Shown here one piece after another: positions 35,811-49,310 of a DNA stretch of 64,000 nt (position 1 is the first letter of the stretch; every line of letters starts with the position of its first letter). Source of the stretch: Lonicera japonica (lineage: Eukaryota; Streptophyta; Magnoliopsida; Dipsacales; Caprifoliaceae). The notes beneath the pieces were generated by a model that saw only the letters and a program-made list of their open reading frames with translations, was not told the DNA's origin and made no database searches. The DNA lies in contig CM038467.1 of the NCBI GenBank assembly GCA_021464415.1, forward strand, positions 48,359,715 to 48,423,714, given 5' to 3'. Both the position numbers and the translations under genes were made by a program.

Positions 35811-37480
35811 TTAATTACAACACAATTTTGTCAAACAAGGCATTTTGTTCCATTTCCGGTGATGAAAATTAGGTGACCCAAACCGAATTTAAAAGTTTAG
35901 TTTCAGTTTGATTCGGTTTCTAAATCTTCCAAATTCAAACTAAACATTTCGGTTCAATTTTATTTAATTTTAATATATATTTTTAAAATAAATAAATTGT
36001 AACGCAACACTTACTTTGGTTAGAAAAATAATAACTATTTACTTGCTCTTATTTATTTTGAACAAAAACAAAATTAACTCTACATTTATAATATAATTTT
36101 AATATTTATAATAACTCAAAAAGTCAAGTTGTCACTGATGCCACGCCTAACTCTTTCAACTCATTGACTATCACTGGTGGTGGGCCAAGTGCAAGGTAAG
36201 GACGGCACTTGATCTTTAATTTCGGGCGGTGTTAATTACGCATATTAAAATACTTTAACATTGCCTCAATTTTATTACACCGAAATAATATGAACATACT
36301 TTATGATTGCGCTTATTATGCCAAATATGTACACGTTATCTTAGTGCGACAGGATCGAAATATTGTTAAGAACAAAAAATACACGGTTTCAGTCGAGATA
36401 AAAATTAGGAGACCCAAACGGTTTGGTTCGGTTATAAATCTTCCAAATCCAAACCTGAACCAAACTTTTCGGTTTGGCTTCGGTTTTCATATAAATTTTT
36501 TAAAACTAAATAAATTGTAAGATAACACATCATGCAAAACAAATTTCCATTAATTTTATTTTATTTTTTTGAACGTATAGTTAAGTTTGCACAAAATATA
36601 ATTTTGATTATAACACAATTTTGGTCAAAACACAATTTTGTCAAATAAGACCTTTTGCCCCATTTCCGGTGATGAAAATTAGGAGATCCAAAATGAATTT
36701 AAAAGTTCGGTTTCAATTTGATTCGGTTTCTAAATCTTTCATACCCAAACCAAACTTTTCAGTTCAATTTTATTCGGTTTTAATAGATATGTTTTTAAAA
36801 TAAAATAAATTCTAAAGCAACACTTATTTTGGTTAAAAAAATAATAACTATTTAATTCGGCTCTTATTTATTTTGAACAAAAAAAATATTAACTCTACAT
36901 TTATAATATAGTTCCAATATTTATAATAGCTCTTAGAATTCGACTATTTTAACCTTGTTTTCATCTTATCGCCTTATCCCATTTGATGCAAAACCTAGTG
37001 CCTCCATTGCCAAAGCCTAACTCCTTCAACTCATTGACTATCACCAGCGGTGAGCCAAGTGCAAGGTACAGTGGGCACTTGCCTCTTTAATTTTGGGCAG
37101 TACTAATAACACATATTAAAACAATTTGACATTGCCTCGCTCCTGTTACACTGAAATAATGTGCGCATATTTTATGATTGTGCTGATTGTGCCGAATATG
37201 TACACATTACATTTAACAATATCTCGGTCCTATTGCACTGAGTAAGGGGTGTTTTCGGTTTCAGTCGAGATAAAAATTAGGAGAAACAATTCGCTTCAGT
37301 TTCAGTTCCTAAATCCAAACTCGAACCAAACTTTTCGGTTTCGCTTCAGTTTTCATATATTTTTTTTAAAACCAATTAAATAAATTGTAAGATAACACTT
37401 ATTTTTGTTAGAAAAATACTTATTTCGGATCGAAAAATATTAACTTTTTAACTTTTACAATTACAATGTAACTTCAATAT
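35811..37480. repeat. Tandem repeat, about 0.8 kb unit, two full copies plus partial
   Basis: Shared landmarks include CATTTCCGGTGATGAAAATT (35,851 and 36,661), ACTCATTGACTATCAC (near 36,155 and 37,027) and TTTATGATTG (near 36,299 and 37,172). A partial third occurrence of the GGTTTCAGT...AAACTTTTCGGTT segment is at 36,385-36,485 and again at 37,258-37,345. No coding signal. Confidence 0.7.
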
Positions 37481-37910
37481 TCATGATAGCTTAAAGAGTC
37501 GCTTTCTCACTAGACTTTGTAAGTTTTAGTAACTGATGTATCAAGACATTGATATAATTTACTATGCTAATTTACATTTAAAGAGCACATATGAATACTA
37601 TTTTTCTATTTTTAATGCCTTCTTAGGTGCTAGAAAAGAATTGGAGAAGATTGAAGAAAAAAGAGAAATTAAAGTGGGTGAAGAGACTTAAAGTGGTTTA
37701 ATAATTCTAGACACATAACTTTTTACTCAAAACTTTGAATAATGTGATTCTTGAGCCCATTTTGAAGAGAATTTCAAGAGTTCCAACTTTACAGTTCAGA
37801 ATATTTTTAAATTCAACCATTTTGGGACCAAAATTGCGATGCCAGATCAATAGCTTGGAAGGAGGAAAATTCAAATGGCACCCTACATTGAGCACAAAAA
37901 TATTCATCTC
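37481..37910. other. Non-coding segment before the second mevalonate kinase exon 1
   Basis: No recognisable gene. The 70-94-residue frames on both strands overlap one another and have no family match that I recognise. Confidence 0.45.
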
Positions 37911-38251
37911 AGCAGCCCCCAAACCCCACCCCCACACGAAAGGATAAACAACCTCTCCACGACTGTTCCAATCTTTTTGACACCTTTTCAATTAGGGGTT
38001 CCCAAAAACCAACACTAAGTGGATTTCCACTCAAAGGTAACCCAAAGGAACAACAAGATTTATTAGTTTCATTATTTGTCAAAGGTCAATTTTAGCTCAA
38101 AGAATCTAAAATAGTCATGTTTCATGGGGGCAAGAAACATACAAACCCCAATAATGTTAAGGTATATAGCTCTTAATTTGATAGCTATGATCATGATGGT
38201 GACAAATTCCATATGAATCGATTTACAATCACATACATTTCTACAAAATTT

Positions 38252-38311
<60 letters not shown>

Positions 38312-38477
38312 TAATAATAATAATAATAGACATACCCGAAGGAGGATAAGGAAATTTAGGTGTGGAGATCAATGGAGGCAGCCATCGCCACAGACCATGA
38401 ATGACGGCGTATTCGCCGGCGAGTATTATCTTATTCTGACCCGGAGCTCTCGCTCTCGCTCTAACCCATTTACTCAC
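37911..38477 (-). pseudogene. Second mevalonate kinase exon 1 copy with intron remnant
   Basis: Exon 1 (38,477-38,336) encodes RARARAPGQNKIILAGEYAVIHG, then a one-base deletion relative to 35,594-35,458 shifts the frame just after HG (about 38,390). There is also an RA repeat and a H-to-Y change in GEHAV. The GTATGT donor is kept. The intron segment contains a long AAT microsatellite (38,253-38,328), then sequence duplicated from 32,880-33,108 and the empty site of the retroelement. No exon 2 follows before 37,911. Confidence 0.8.
38253..38328. repeat. (AAT)n microsatellite
   Basis: About 25 AAT units with one ACA interruption. It produces spurious poly-Leu/poly-Ile frames on the minus strand. 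The equivalent position in the first copy has only two or three units. Confidence 0.95.
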
Positions 38478-38860
38478 TCACTGATCTTAATTTTATCACC
38501 AAGAAAGCAAAAATGTGTAGGTTCACAATCTCTAATTCCTTGAATTCTCGTCTCCAACTATGAATTTGAAAAATCACAAAAATGGGTTGCTTCCGCTTGT
38601 TCAAATACCATCTTATGTTCTTAATATGAATAATTAATTAATATTATGTTGCACACACGTAAAATTAATTAATATTATTTTACACACACAAAAAATACCT
38701 CAAAACAAATATAAATAGCCTCAAGTGGACTACACATTAAACGTGTCACGAAGTTAGCATAAGGGTATATTGGCATCTCAAATAACATTTAATAATACTC
38801 CTATTTTCATTCGATTATTCGTAACTGATTTAAATATCTGTTATTCGATTTTTGCGGTCC
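38478..38860. other. Non-coding spacer before duplication copy B
   Basis: AT-rich, with no gene. It contains a short direct repeat TTAATTAATATTATKTT...CACACAC (38,632-38,690). Copy B starts at TTGACAATTGAG (about 38,862). Confidence 0.5.
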
Positions 38861-41188
38861 TTGACAATTGAGTAAGGGATTGTCAAATTTATACGCAGTC
38901 ATTCGCAACCAAGTAATATACACCTTACACATTTTTCAAGGACCGAACAAAAGGTGGAATGTTTCCAACAAATATTGTGGTGCTAATATCTCCATCCTAT
39001 TATAAATAGTTCGAATTGGGCCACTTGAAAATTACTTAATTCATAAATTATTTAATTTTAGTGTTGTTGTAAAAAATAAAATATAATATAACAAAATTAA
39101 ATACAAAAAATTTTAAAAATATTAAGAAAAAAACGTAAAGGCATAACTAAAAATACATAATTTATATTTATCACCAAAAGTTGTCAAGAAAAATTACATC
39201 ACATAATTTTTTGTTAAAAAATAATTATAATTAAACAATTTATTAAAAGAGCCCAAACCCATTAACATTCGTGGATCTAATTGTTGATCAAAAGCCTGAC
39301 CTTGTACAAAAGGTAAATATAGGATTCTAACGGATAAAATAATATAGGGGCCAGACTTGGCTCGCTATAATTTTATTTTTAAATGGAGTAAAATCGAGAG
39401 TTAAAAGGATAATTATTTTTTATAAAATTTTGTGAATTTTTTAAACCGAAAATGGGCTTAATATTTAATACATATATTCATTTTTGTCCATTAAAATTTT
39501 ATATGATCATCTCAACTATTTTTAAATTGAATATTTTGGTGACATTTTTTTGGAACTCATTTCCACCATGAAAAATTACATATATCTAGTTCTCGAATTT
39601 GGTCTAATTGAGGAAAAATTTAACCGCAAGCATCACAGAGAGTATCCAAGTCCTATGGGTCGGTGTTTATAAAAATATACATGTATAAAAAAAATTGTTA
39701 TCTCCAGTACAATGATCGCGTGTACTTAGTACTTAAGTAGCACTTTAATAAGTACATACTGGCAAATTAATAATTACTGAACTTTCATACTTGATACGGA
39801 AGAACAAGAACGAAAGGAAAGATGATCTTCGAAATTCTATTTCACAAATGGAATGGAGGTAGGTTTATCTAGACTTTTTAAGTCACTCTTTAGAAAAGAC
39901 ACGACTCTTCAGAAAAAGACATCTCTCATCACAAGAGATGTGTCTTTTAGTCCTAATGGCATGTCCCTTTTGAAGAAATATGACTCTTAAATCTATGGAC
40001 TTGACTCTTCTTGAAAAATTTCAACCAATAATTTTAAAATTTATTTTTACTCATAAATAAATTATTAATTTAATTAATAATTTCCAACAATTAGAAAACA
40101 CCAAGTCATAACTGCTTTTGGTAGCTTCTCGTTTAATATAATGGATGTGGTGGTGATGGGCCACACGAGGACTGATGGAACGTTGGAGTTCAATGGGAAA
40201 TGTCCAATGTAAACCCATGAACTTCGATCTGCAGAGTTAATTCTAAGTCTAATAAATATAGAATTAATTCTAGAGTTTTTATTTTGATAAATGCGTTGGC
40301 AAATTATTTTTGCTAATATCAAAATCGAAATAACGAGCTTAATACATGTTTTATTAATTAGTTTGTTAATTGGTGTCTGAAATTAAAAACTAATACCAAA
40401 CGGTTTGGTTTTTCGGTATATTAGATATTTTCGGTAAATATTGGTTTTTGGTGTTTGCAGTTAATTTCGATTTCGGTAAATGGTATAATAAGTGCAAAAT
40501 TTAATAAAGATTTTAGGTTAATTTTGATTTTTGATAAAATGGAATAACTTTATATCTTTCTTGTTTATTTCGATCTTTCTCCTATATTAAATATGTGGGT
40601 TTTGAATTAGTGGGTCAATTTACTTCGGTTTTCATATGGGTTTATTTGATCACATAAAGTTGTAGATTAGGTTCATTACATATCACTGTGGTATGATGTG
40701 TTTGGTATTTTCTCAATTCTAGTGAAATTCGTACCATAAGTGAAATACGTGCTTCCTCAAGGTAATAAATAGAGTTCTTGTTGGGTGAAAAGTTTGGAAT
40801 TTGTTTAAGAATTTCCAATTCAAAGAGTTAGAATTGGAATTGATGCTATATTTGGTGAAGAATAGTTTTGCTTCGATCCGATTTTCAAGAATGGAATTGG
40901 ATGGAGTTCCCAAACACACTTTAAGGTGAGATGCATGGTCTATGGCATATTGGCATTCTTTGTTTATCCATGGCATCCAATTCACTCATCTCTTTCCTCT
41001 AACTTTTTTGTAAATTTAATATTGTTTACGGGTTACACTAGTGCTAAGAATAAGAAAGGCCATAAAGTTCATCTCATGGACTTTGTCCCCCTTAGTGGCA
41101 CCCACGTAGAGCTTTATCATTTGTTTTAGTATATGCATTAAGTTAGAAACCATCTCACCTAGAAGTTTAAACTGTTAAGTAGTAAACC
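38861..41188. repeat. Segmental duplication, copy B left part (non-coding)
   Basis: Collinear with A 1-1313, 7996-8748 and 12,629-12,890, with both CACTA insertions absent. The site CGTTGGAGTT near 40,191 and the site GCATGGTCTATGG near 40,934 are the empty targets. No gene is visible. Confidence 0.88.
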
Positions 41189-41789
41189 TGTGACGCCCCG
41201 AGTCCCATTATGAGATTTTCACCTCCGAACTTGGTTAATCACGGACGCGGTACTCTACGGCGGGTTTAAAATAGAAAAATTATAACTTTTAAAAACTTTT
41301 TCTTAAATAAAATATGATCCGAGTAAAATTCCTTTTCATAAAATTTCGGCATGTGGAGTTCGTTTCAGTAACAAACCGTCTTGTCATATAAAAACTATTC
41401 CTTACAAATGAAATCACAACCAGCATGTTCAAAGTCACTCCACATATTAAAACCAATCATACTAGTTTACATAGAAAGCCATTTATACAACAAGATCGAT
41501 AGCAAGTACTTTAAATAGAAAGTCCGTTTACAATATACCCAAGACCAAAGGAAAATACAACTTTTGTCCCTTTTTAAAGGACTACAAAAGTCTAAAGTCA
41601 TCAGAGGCTTTCTATAGACGTACGCCACGCATTACCCCGTGATGCTAAGCCTGCAAAACTGTTTAGAAAATGGGATGAGCCAAAACCGGGCTCAGTGGGA
41701 ACTATATAAGTATAAACAATGTTGTTCTATGCGTGTTGTGGGTGATTTGCATTGCATTACTTCCACTATTATAAGTATAAACAATGTTT

Positions 41790-42792
41790 TATTACAATAA
41801 AGCTCAGTGATAAAGAACTTGTAATAAAGTTTCTTGAAATCACTCTCATGAACTACGGCCTTGTTTTCCGTGGTCTTCGTCTTCCACCCAGCTTTCCCGT
41901 TTCTCTCGGTTTTCCATATTCACCGTCCGTGCAGAATCCCAATCCATGCACTTGTATTTCTCTGGTATCTTACTAGAGCATATACAATTGGAATTGTCTT
42001 TGATGCCCCAGTTCTTCTCCAATATCTCCGTATCTCCACTGCTGACCCAGAAATTCAAGGTTTCTATAATGAATTGTACAATCCAACTGCAAAAGGAACG
42101 TACAATCTCCTTACCTTTCTTCAATGGTTCAAATCTCCTCAACAATGGCTCGACGCACTCCAAACTCACCACCATCGATACTGTCTTATCCAGTTCCATG
42201 GTCCCCAACGAACCCCTCATCCAGAAGGAGATAATGCCCAGATAACCAAAAGGCTCCCAAGAAATCTAGCAAAATCAATCAAAGAACCCGAGAATGTAGA
42301 ATATGTAACATTCCTACAAGAAATGTGCACTCTTAACAAAGTAGACTATGATTCAGTTCCAAATTCAATTAAATTTGGAAATGATCCATGGATTACTTCC
42401 AACATGAATGATGTTTCGTGTGCCCCTCTTTTCGAATGTTTATACTCTTATGTTCAGAAGCACTTTTGGGAAGAAGGTGAACAAAGCTCAGATACTATCG
42501 CATTCATTGATATGAGCTCAGATTCAACAGAAGAAGAACCTGACCCTGAAGAAGTTCAAGCAGCAGCAGATCTCGCAGCAGCAGCACAAGAAGCAGCAGG
42601 ATATGAAGTTCATATGCATCAGTTTAATGATAATGATAATCTCCCTGATCCAGAAAACTTTCTTGATTATGATGCTGATAACTCCGATGATGAACCCTAT
42701 CAACCCCATTGGCACAATCCAGATGACAATCATTGGAACAACTCTCCAGAAGCTCCGTACACTCCTGATTACAGCGAAAACGAGACGGATTA
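41790..42792 (+). pseudogene. Unknown pararetrovirus-associated ORF, copy 1 (5' truncated)
   Basis: Begins mid-gene at the LTR junction and ends at a natural-looking stop (42,790-42,792). It matches the longer minus-strand copy (50,440-49,311) almost residue for residue. One extra T near 41,883-41,890 shifts the frame close to the start, so the readable part runs from about 41,861. The C-terminal third is very acidic and Ala-rich (EEEPDPEEVQAAADLAAAAQ), then Asp/Asn/Pro/His-rich. I recognise no domain. Its place next to the intergenic region suggests a second viral gene downstream of the polymerase. Confidence 0.65.
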
Positions 42793-43939
42793 ATCCAACT
42801 CGTTTTCTACTCAGTGTCGGCAGACCCATATGACTCACTCCAACTCGCATAATGGGAATCTCGCCTTTTAACTTTAAGTCCTGTTTTGTCGGATAATAAT
42901 TCCTTTATGTATGTGTGTTTTTTTAAAGTTATTTGTCATCTTGTATAATTATTTGAGAAGGAATTTCTCTTTTTTCAAAGTTGTATTAGTTAACTTTCCA
43001 GCTGTATGGTTGTAAGGGTGTATGCTCAGCTATTTATAGTGAGCCCTTAGCTTAGTTTTAGGCATCTGGAGTTTGAGAAGCGATTGTAGTTTGGTGAAGA
43101 AGTTGCTTACTTCTCTGTAATTCCCTCGTCCTTCTTTAATGAAAAATGCTTTGATTATTTATATCACTCTTCTAATTTCTTTGTTTATCTATCATAGGTT
43201 CATATCTCTTTTAACTTATTATCTGTATATTTTTGTTATATGGTTTTTATTAGCCTCATGGTATTCTGAAAATCGTGATTTAAGGATTTTAGGTATTTAT
43301 TATTCTTAGTTATTTTGCGGTATTGCGTAGTCCGAAACTACGAATATCTGTTACCCCCCCCCTTATGGTATCAGAGCCAGAAACTATGTATTTTGAGTAA
43401 ATTTTCTTAAGTTCTGATCTAATGAATCAAATATTCTAAGTAGGATTTTCAACTTCTGATTATGAAATATTCCTGAATATGTTTGATAATTATACTGTGA
43501 TCAGTATGAGATTTATACTTGCGAAAGTATGCTCTATGACTGCCATATAATTAGCAAATCTGTGATTAGTATGCTCTGTGACTGCCATGCATATGGATCT
43601 CTCACAACAGAAAACTCAGATCTTATTAAGTGGATCTCTCGTATCAGAAATCCAGAGTGTTCTTACTCAGAAAACGAGTATAATTCTTAAGAAAAGAGAT
43701 GATATTTTGTAGTATCTTAGATAGGGTGCTTGAGGAAAGAGCGTTGAAGGTAGAGTGTGCCGTGTTAAGCTCGATGACTCGCAGAAGTGGTCTGATATAC
43801 ATAAAATCTCTTCAGTATTTCTTAAGGTTGTCTTCTTTGACATTATAGTAAATATTTTATCAGAAGAAGCTGTTACTCCTAATTTGCATATTTGTGAAAT
43901 TAGTGAAGAACTTAGTCTTTTTAAAAAATAAAATAAAAA
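42793..43939 (+). promoter_or_regulatory. Pararetroviral intergenic region and leader
   Basis: A non-coding stretch between the unknown ORF and the movement-protein frame. It holds a TATA-like TATTTATAG (43,031-43,039), a plausible pregenomic-RNA promoter, and the tRNA primer site at 43,366-43,378. The remaining leader contains short upstream frames, as is usual for caulimovirid leaders. Fragments of this region are duplicated at 49,257-49,310. Confidence 0.7.
43366..43378 (+). promoter_or_regulatory. Pararetrovirus minus-strand primer site (initiator tRNA-Met)
   Basis: TGGTATCAGAGCC matches the 12-base complement of initiator tRNA-Met used by Caulimoviridae. It lies about 330 bases downstream of a TATA-like box and 560 bases upstream of the movement-protein start, and is preceded by a run of nine C. 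Confidence 0.88.
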
Positions 43940-46900
43940 ATGTTTTCAAAAAACTCTTCTCCAAAATTAAGTAGATCTACCAGTATGACTTCCTCTTCAT
44001 CGTCTTCTCGTTTCTCATCCAATAGTATAGAATCGCTTTATGAAATAACTCATACTCCCTCAACTGTTATCCCACAAACGGATTTGCCCACTGCGAATCC
44101 ATATAATGTGTTTGAAAAACCTACCCCCACATCTTGGACGAGACAAGTTCGAAAGCTTATCTCAAGTAAATCCTCAACTCTCCCAATCAAAGAGTACGTG
44201 CAAGCAAGCAAGTTTGATTCCTTAATCGTTCCCTCTGGACCAGAAGAACGGTTCTTTCCAGTTCCACTTCCCCCAGATTTCCAGAGAATGGCAATTACAC
44301 AAGGTTACACTCATCTGCACTTTGGCGCAATCCGATTTGCAGTCACTTTTCATGGAAGAAAAGGTCTACCGGTAGTAATCAATATTGCGTTGATAGACTC
44401 CCGCTTAAAGACTTATTCACAAGCAGTTCTTGGTACTGTCCAGGCAACCCTCAATGCTGGAACGGTATTCTTTACTCTCTACCCCAATTTCAACATCCCC
44501 GTTGCAGACAAGCACTTGACAACGGCGTTAAAAATTTAAGTTCAAATTAGTGGCGTTTCTATGGTTGAAGGAACAGCGGCGGCAACCATCCATCATCGAA
44601 TGATCACGCGCTTACAGAATCATTCTTATGATCTCTGTATCCCAGGCTCAGAAACTGCAGAAGCTTTGATGCTGACAATTGATTCTAACGCAGCACCTAC
44701 GGCAAGTTTCATCCCGAAGCAGTTACCCCGTGATGAATTAATTAAGCTGTTACCAGAAAAATGGGTAATATCATATGAAATTCTTCATGAACAAGCCAAC
44801 AATGAATCAGTACAAACCACAGATCCTGTTTATATCAAGCGCGCCAATCGACAAATTGAAGTTGCTTACAAAAGGGATTCTTCCCCCCAGCACAATCCTT
44901 TTGTCACTGAGATTAATATGATGGAACCACTTGAGCGTCATCCAAATGACCCAGAATTAAAGAATCTCCCGATGAAAATCTTGTATTTCAATCATCAAGG
45001 TTTTCCAGTTTATGAAGGTAAAACCTCTTTCGGTCATATTTGGTATGATGAATGTTTTTGTGACGCCTGTAATGAAGCAAGCTTTGAAGATCAGCTTGAC
45101 CCAGCTGAGTTGAAGCGATACAGGAGAAAACAGAAAATCAAGGAAGGAAAGTCTCTTTCATCGCAAGAACAACTGCAAGAACGTTATGAAAATGGAGATC
45201 CCACAGTTGATTTGCTTGGTGAACCCTCTAGCAAGTTTGATTTTTACGTAACTTATGGTGATTCCCCAAAGCCCCAAACACCAAAAGTTAACCCCTCTCC
45301 TCCTCCATGTACTCCTCCAACAAAGCCATACAAGCCATCACCTCAAAGGCCTCCCCAAACTCCGACAATATTACCACCTTATGCCCAACAAGCCATCAAT
45401 GCCCTCAAAAGCCCATCTCATTTCCAACCGAACAATTTTACTTTCGAACCAATTTCTTGTTTCCTAATAGAAGAACACAGCCCTTTTCCACCAGCGGAAG
45501 ATTTTGACAATCAGTCCCAGAACACATCCCATATGTGGAAAGTCAAAAATCCTACCCATGGTGACAGAAAAAAGGTTTCAGCAGCTGAAGCAGCTCTTAA
45601 CTGGCAAGCAGAGAATGCTATTGTTCAAAATTCCATATTATCCCAAATTGCTCAGAATACCAGCAGTATGAGCAAACGAATGTCAAAAATGGATATGATT
45701 GAAGTATCTATCCAGGAAATACGTGGAAAGTTAAAACAGATTGATGATCGTATGAAGCATCTTTGCAACACAGTTAGTGATTTCTCTATAGTAAATGCTT
45801 ATTTTCAAGAAATGCAAAAAGAACAGAAGTCACTCCAAGCCCAGCTCAATTCTCTCCAAAAAGAACAATCCCCTATACCTTCTTTTCCAGGTCTTACCCA
45901 ATCACCCCCCACAACAGGAATGTCTAATACAGATCTATGGAAGGATGTTCCCAAACGACGTCTTCCCCATTGGCCAGATCCTAAACCAAAATCCCGTTCC
46001 CCAAAACCAAAATCTCACTATGCCTATATCCCAAAGACAAAACCAACACCACCTCCCCGTGTTACAGCCAGAACCCCAGATTTTGATGATATGTACATAG
46101 AAGCTTATCGTCAAACAGACCCATCCTCAATCCAACCCTTTCAAAATACCAATCCAGTACCACCAACCCCGTCATTTCGTAAACCAGTTACCACTTATTC
46201 CCAAAAAACCAGCTCATCATGCAATCCTTCGGCTTATCAACCAGACCATGATCCTACTAGTGGTGCATCTACCAAACAGATGGATATGTTGTTTGTTCAC
46301 AACGATGAAAACATGCCAAAAAACCAAATTGTGTCTTTCTTAAAGACTCTTGCAATGAATGATCGCACACTAGTTAAAGCATCCAAGCCAGATTTGTTTG
46401 CTAACTTTGAAGAAGTTTTCATGGCAGAGCAAGTTCCTCGTCAACAACAACAGCCTCCTCCACCACAACCTCCACAAGACAATGTCCAAGAACCGATTGT
46501 TGAAGATCCCTCTTCAGACGACTCTTCAGATCGTGATTATGCCTTGCCAAAAATACCACCCGGAGAAAAGTACCAATAATTTACAACTGATGATATTCCT
46601 CCACGAGATTGGCGAACTCGATTTCACACGTTCACTACGTGGATTCAGACTGATCTGCAGCATTACTCCCAGCCAGAAGTCTTTTTAAGATTTCTCGCAA
46701 GATTAACAGGCAGATTGAAAGACTGGTATAACTCTCTTGGCGAATACAGGCAAAAAACCCTGCAACAACAAAAATCCATTGATGAATTTCTTGGCCTCAT
46801 GTACATTGAATTCGTTGGAAAAGCATCACGTCACCTCGACATCATGCGTGAAGAATTGTTAAGCATGAAGTGCTATTCATTAAACCTCAAAGATCTAGAA

Positions 46901-47897
46901 AAGCACTATGACAGAATTTCTCAACGGTTCTATGTTCTTGGCGGTATTGACGATGTAAATCTCAAGCAGATTGTATTTCATTCTTTCCCAGACCCTCTTG
47001 TTGTCGAAGCAAAGAAAATTCTGAAGATTCAGAAGCAAGAAGTCAAAGATCTCACTCTTGCAGATATCTACGAACTTTTCGTTGATTCCATTGAAAGAAT
47101 GTGCAGCCAGCAGACTCTTATGATCAATATCCAGAAAAATGCTGATCGAATTCGTGAATCTTGCAACAAAGATTGGATGAAAATCAAATGCAAGAATGAC
47201 AAAAATTGCGATTGTAGATCTCACAGAAAAGGCAAGCATATGCAAAAGCATCGCAAAGGAAAACGATCAAAGCACAAATCATATGATGAAGATAAGCCTT
47301 GGAAACGCAGATCCAAGCACAAAAGGTTCAAGAAAAAACCTTGGAAGTTTGTCAAAAGAAGAAACTTCAAGAAGAAACGCAGTGATGGTTGTTTCATATG
47401 TCACAAAGAAAGGACACTTTACAAAAAACTGTCCAAATGCAAAGAAGAAAGAAGCATTTATGGCTCTTCTGTTACAACACCATCCAGATATCCAAGAATC
47501 AGACATTGAATCTGTTCTCTCAGCGCAAGATGAAGCATCTCCAGAGACAATAATGCAGATCCATTATTCTGATAAAGAATCTGTATCTGATCCAAACTCA
47601 GAAACAGAACTTCTTTCTGATTCATCCCACTCTTCCACAGACTCCAATTTCCCCATGGTATATTCTCTTGAAGAATGCATGTCCTTATCCCCTCAGCCAT
47701 CCCCATATGCTAAAATATCCCTCATCCGTAAACCATATGCAAAGCCCGAACCACTTTCCCATCCTTTCCAGTTCTCAGACTTCACCCCTCTCCTAGAACC
47801 GATGGAAGCTATCCCATACCTTCCCAGTGAAATTCAAAACATGATCTTTGTGAAATGGATAAAGCTCAGTGATAAAGAACTTGTAATAAAGTTTCTT
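43940..47897 (+). pseudogene. Pararetroviral movement protein / coat protein polyprotein, broken
   Basis: One reading frame can be followed from 43,940. A Ser-rich leader is followed by a movement-protein domain of the 30K type (GYTHLHFGAIRFAV..., LNAGTVFFTLYPNF). After a long Pro/Gln-rich linker comes a coat-protein region (46,640-47,150), a Lys/Arg-rich stretch and a CCHC zinc knuckle (about 47,390-47,440). Breaks: in-frame TAA at 44,537-44,539 inside the movement domain; in-frame TAA at 46,577-46,579; and a one-base loss within the zinc knuckle (about 47,405) that moves the rest to another frame. At about 47,740 the frame passes into the N-terminal part of the unknown ORF instead of the protease, marking a deletion or rearrangement junction; it ends at 47,902. 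Confidence 0.83.
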
Positions 47898-49207
47898 GAG
47901 TAGTTCAGCTAAAGGGCCTGTGTATTTGGAGAGATTGGGGATGAATTGTGACATGTAATTCACAAGACCAAGGAACTGCTGAATTTGGATAACCGAGGTG
48001 AGTTTATTTGGGAATTTGAGGAGATCCTTCGAGATATGGGGTTGCAACTGGATTTTTCCATTGGAAATCTTCATACCAAGGAAATCAATTTCTGTGGCTG
48101 CAATGATCATCTTTTTCTAGGATAACATAATTCCATTTTCTAGGACAAGCTGGTAAAAATGAGTGAGGAGGTTTAGATGAGATTCTATGTCCATAGAATA
48201 GAGAAGTATATCATCAATGTAGATGAGGGCATTAGTCATGAGATGTTGGAAGATATCTGCCATTGTTTTTTGGAAAACTGAGGGAGCATTTTTGAGGCCA
48301 AAAGGCATCACGGTCCACTGGTAATGATAACCGGGAATACAAAATGCTGTTTTGTGTCACTCACTTGGTTCAATACCAATTTGCCAAAAACCTTCCTTAA
48401 GATTAAATTTTGAGAAAATTTTTGCATGAGATAGTTGCCTGAATAGCGAATGCTTCTGTGGGAGAGGGAACTTATCACTTAAGAGAAAGTGATTCAATGG
48501 CTGGTAGTTTATGACTAAACGCATTTTTCCTCTAACTTGCTCTGATCTTTTGTTGACGTAGAATGCTTCACATGCCCATTGAGAAGTTGTTTCTTCAATA
48601 AGCTTTTGTTGTAACAAAGTATTCAATTCTCCTACTGCCAATGAAAGATGTTTAGGATTCATTCCTGAATGAGAGGCTTTGGTTGGGTTGACATCTTCGT
48701 TTAACTTGAAAGGAAGTTTTACGAAGTACTTGGGGTTTTGCCAAAGAGGGTTTGAGCATTTCTGCAGAAATTCTGTGTAAGATTCTACGCAAGAGGTTTT
48801 TATGATTTGGCTTGTGAGAGTTTCAATGGATGAGGGACTAATGAGAGCTTCAAGAATTGGGACTGGGGATTGGGTGTGATTGGCTTCTTTTGGGTTTATC
48901 CAGGGTAACATGTATTTTTTAAAACGAAGACCATCATCATCAAAATTCAATTTCGAAATTTGACGAATGATATCGAAACCAATGAGAATATCCTTTCGGG
49001 GGAGAGCACTACCATAAACTTTATGTCGGATAACTTTTCCTGGAAAAATCTGTAATTGTATAGATTTGGAAATGATATCGACTGTGAGTATTTCTCCATT
49101 TGCAACTTGAAAGGCGAGAGGAGAACACTTCTGCCAATAAGAGGATGGTAACTTTGCTGGGTTCATAAAGGATTTGGTAGAGCTAGTATCAAAGAAAGCA
49201 GTGAGAG
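47898..49207 (-). pseudogene. Pararetroviral aspartic protease / reverse transcriptase fragment
   Basis: Read on the minus strand in one frame from 49,207. A retropepsin-like active site (FFDTSST, about 49,190) is followed by protease remainder and an RT domain with conserved caulimovirid features (CEAFYVNKRSEQ, MPFGLKNAP, and catalytic YIDD near 48,215). In-frame stops are at 48,357-48,359 (TGA) and about 48,117-48,119 (TAG). Homology ends near 47,905 in the thumb/connection region (FLGLVNYMSQFIPNLSKYTG). RNase H is missing, and the frame runs on into antisense of the unknown ORF. Orientation is opposite to the coat-protein block, so the viral genome has been rearranged. Confidence 0.85.
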
Positions 49208-49310
49208 GTACGCAGATCCAAGCACAAAAGGTTCAAGAAAAAACCTTTCTCACAATTATTTGAGAAGGAATCTCTCCTTTTTCAAAGTTGTATTAGTTAA
49301 CTTTCTGCTG
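49208..49310 (+). other. Short rearranged viral filler fragments
   Basis: 49,210-49,250 repeats coat/zinc-knuckle-region sequence from about 47,308-47,345 in plus orientation. 49,256-49,310 repeats intergenic sequence from about 42,950-43,003. Both lie between two minus-strand viral blocks, so at least two further junctions are crammed into about 100 bases. Confidence 0.7.

Noticed and set aside
38072..38477. Poly-Leu and poly-Ile open frames
   Set aside because: They are produced by the AAT microsatellite next to the mevalonate kinase exon copy.
41846..42220. 124-residue minus-strand frame, mirrored at 49,883-50,350 plus
   Set aside because: It is the antisense of the unknown viral ORF and is seen in both copies only because the two ORF copies are themselves duplicates.
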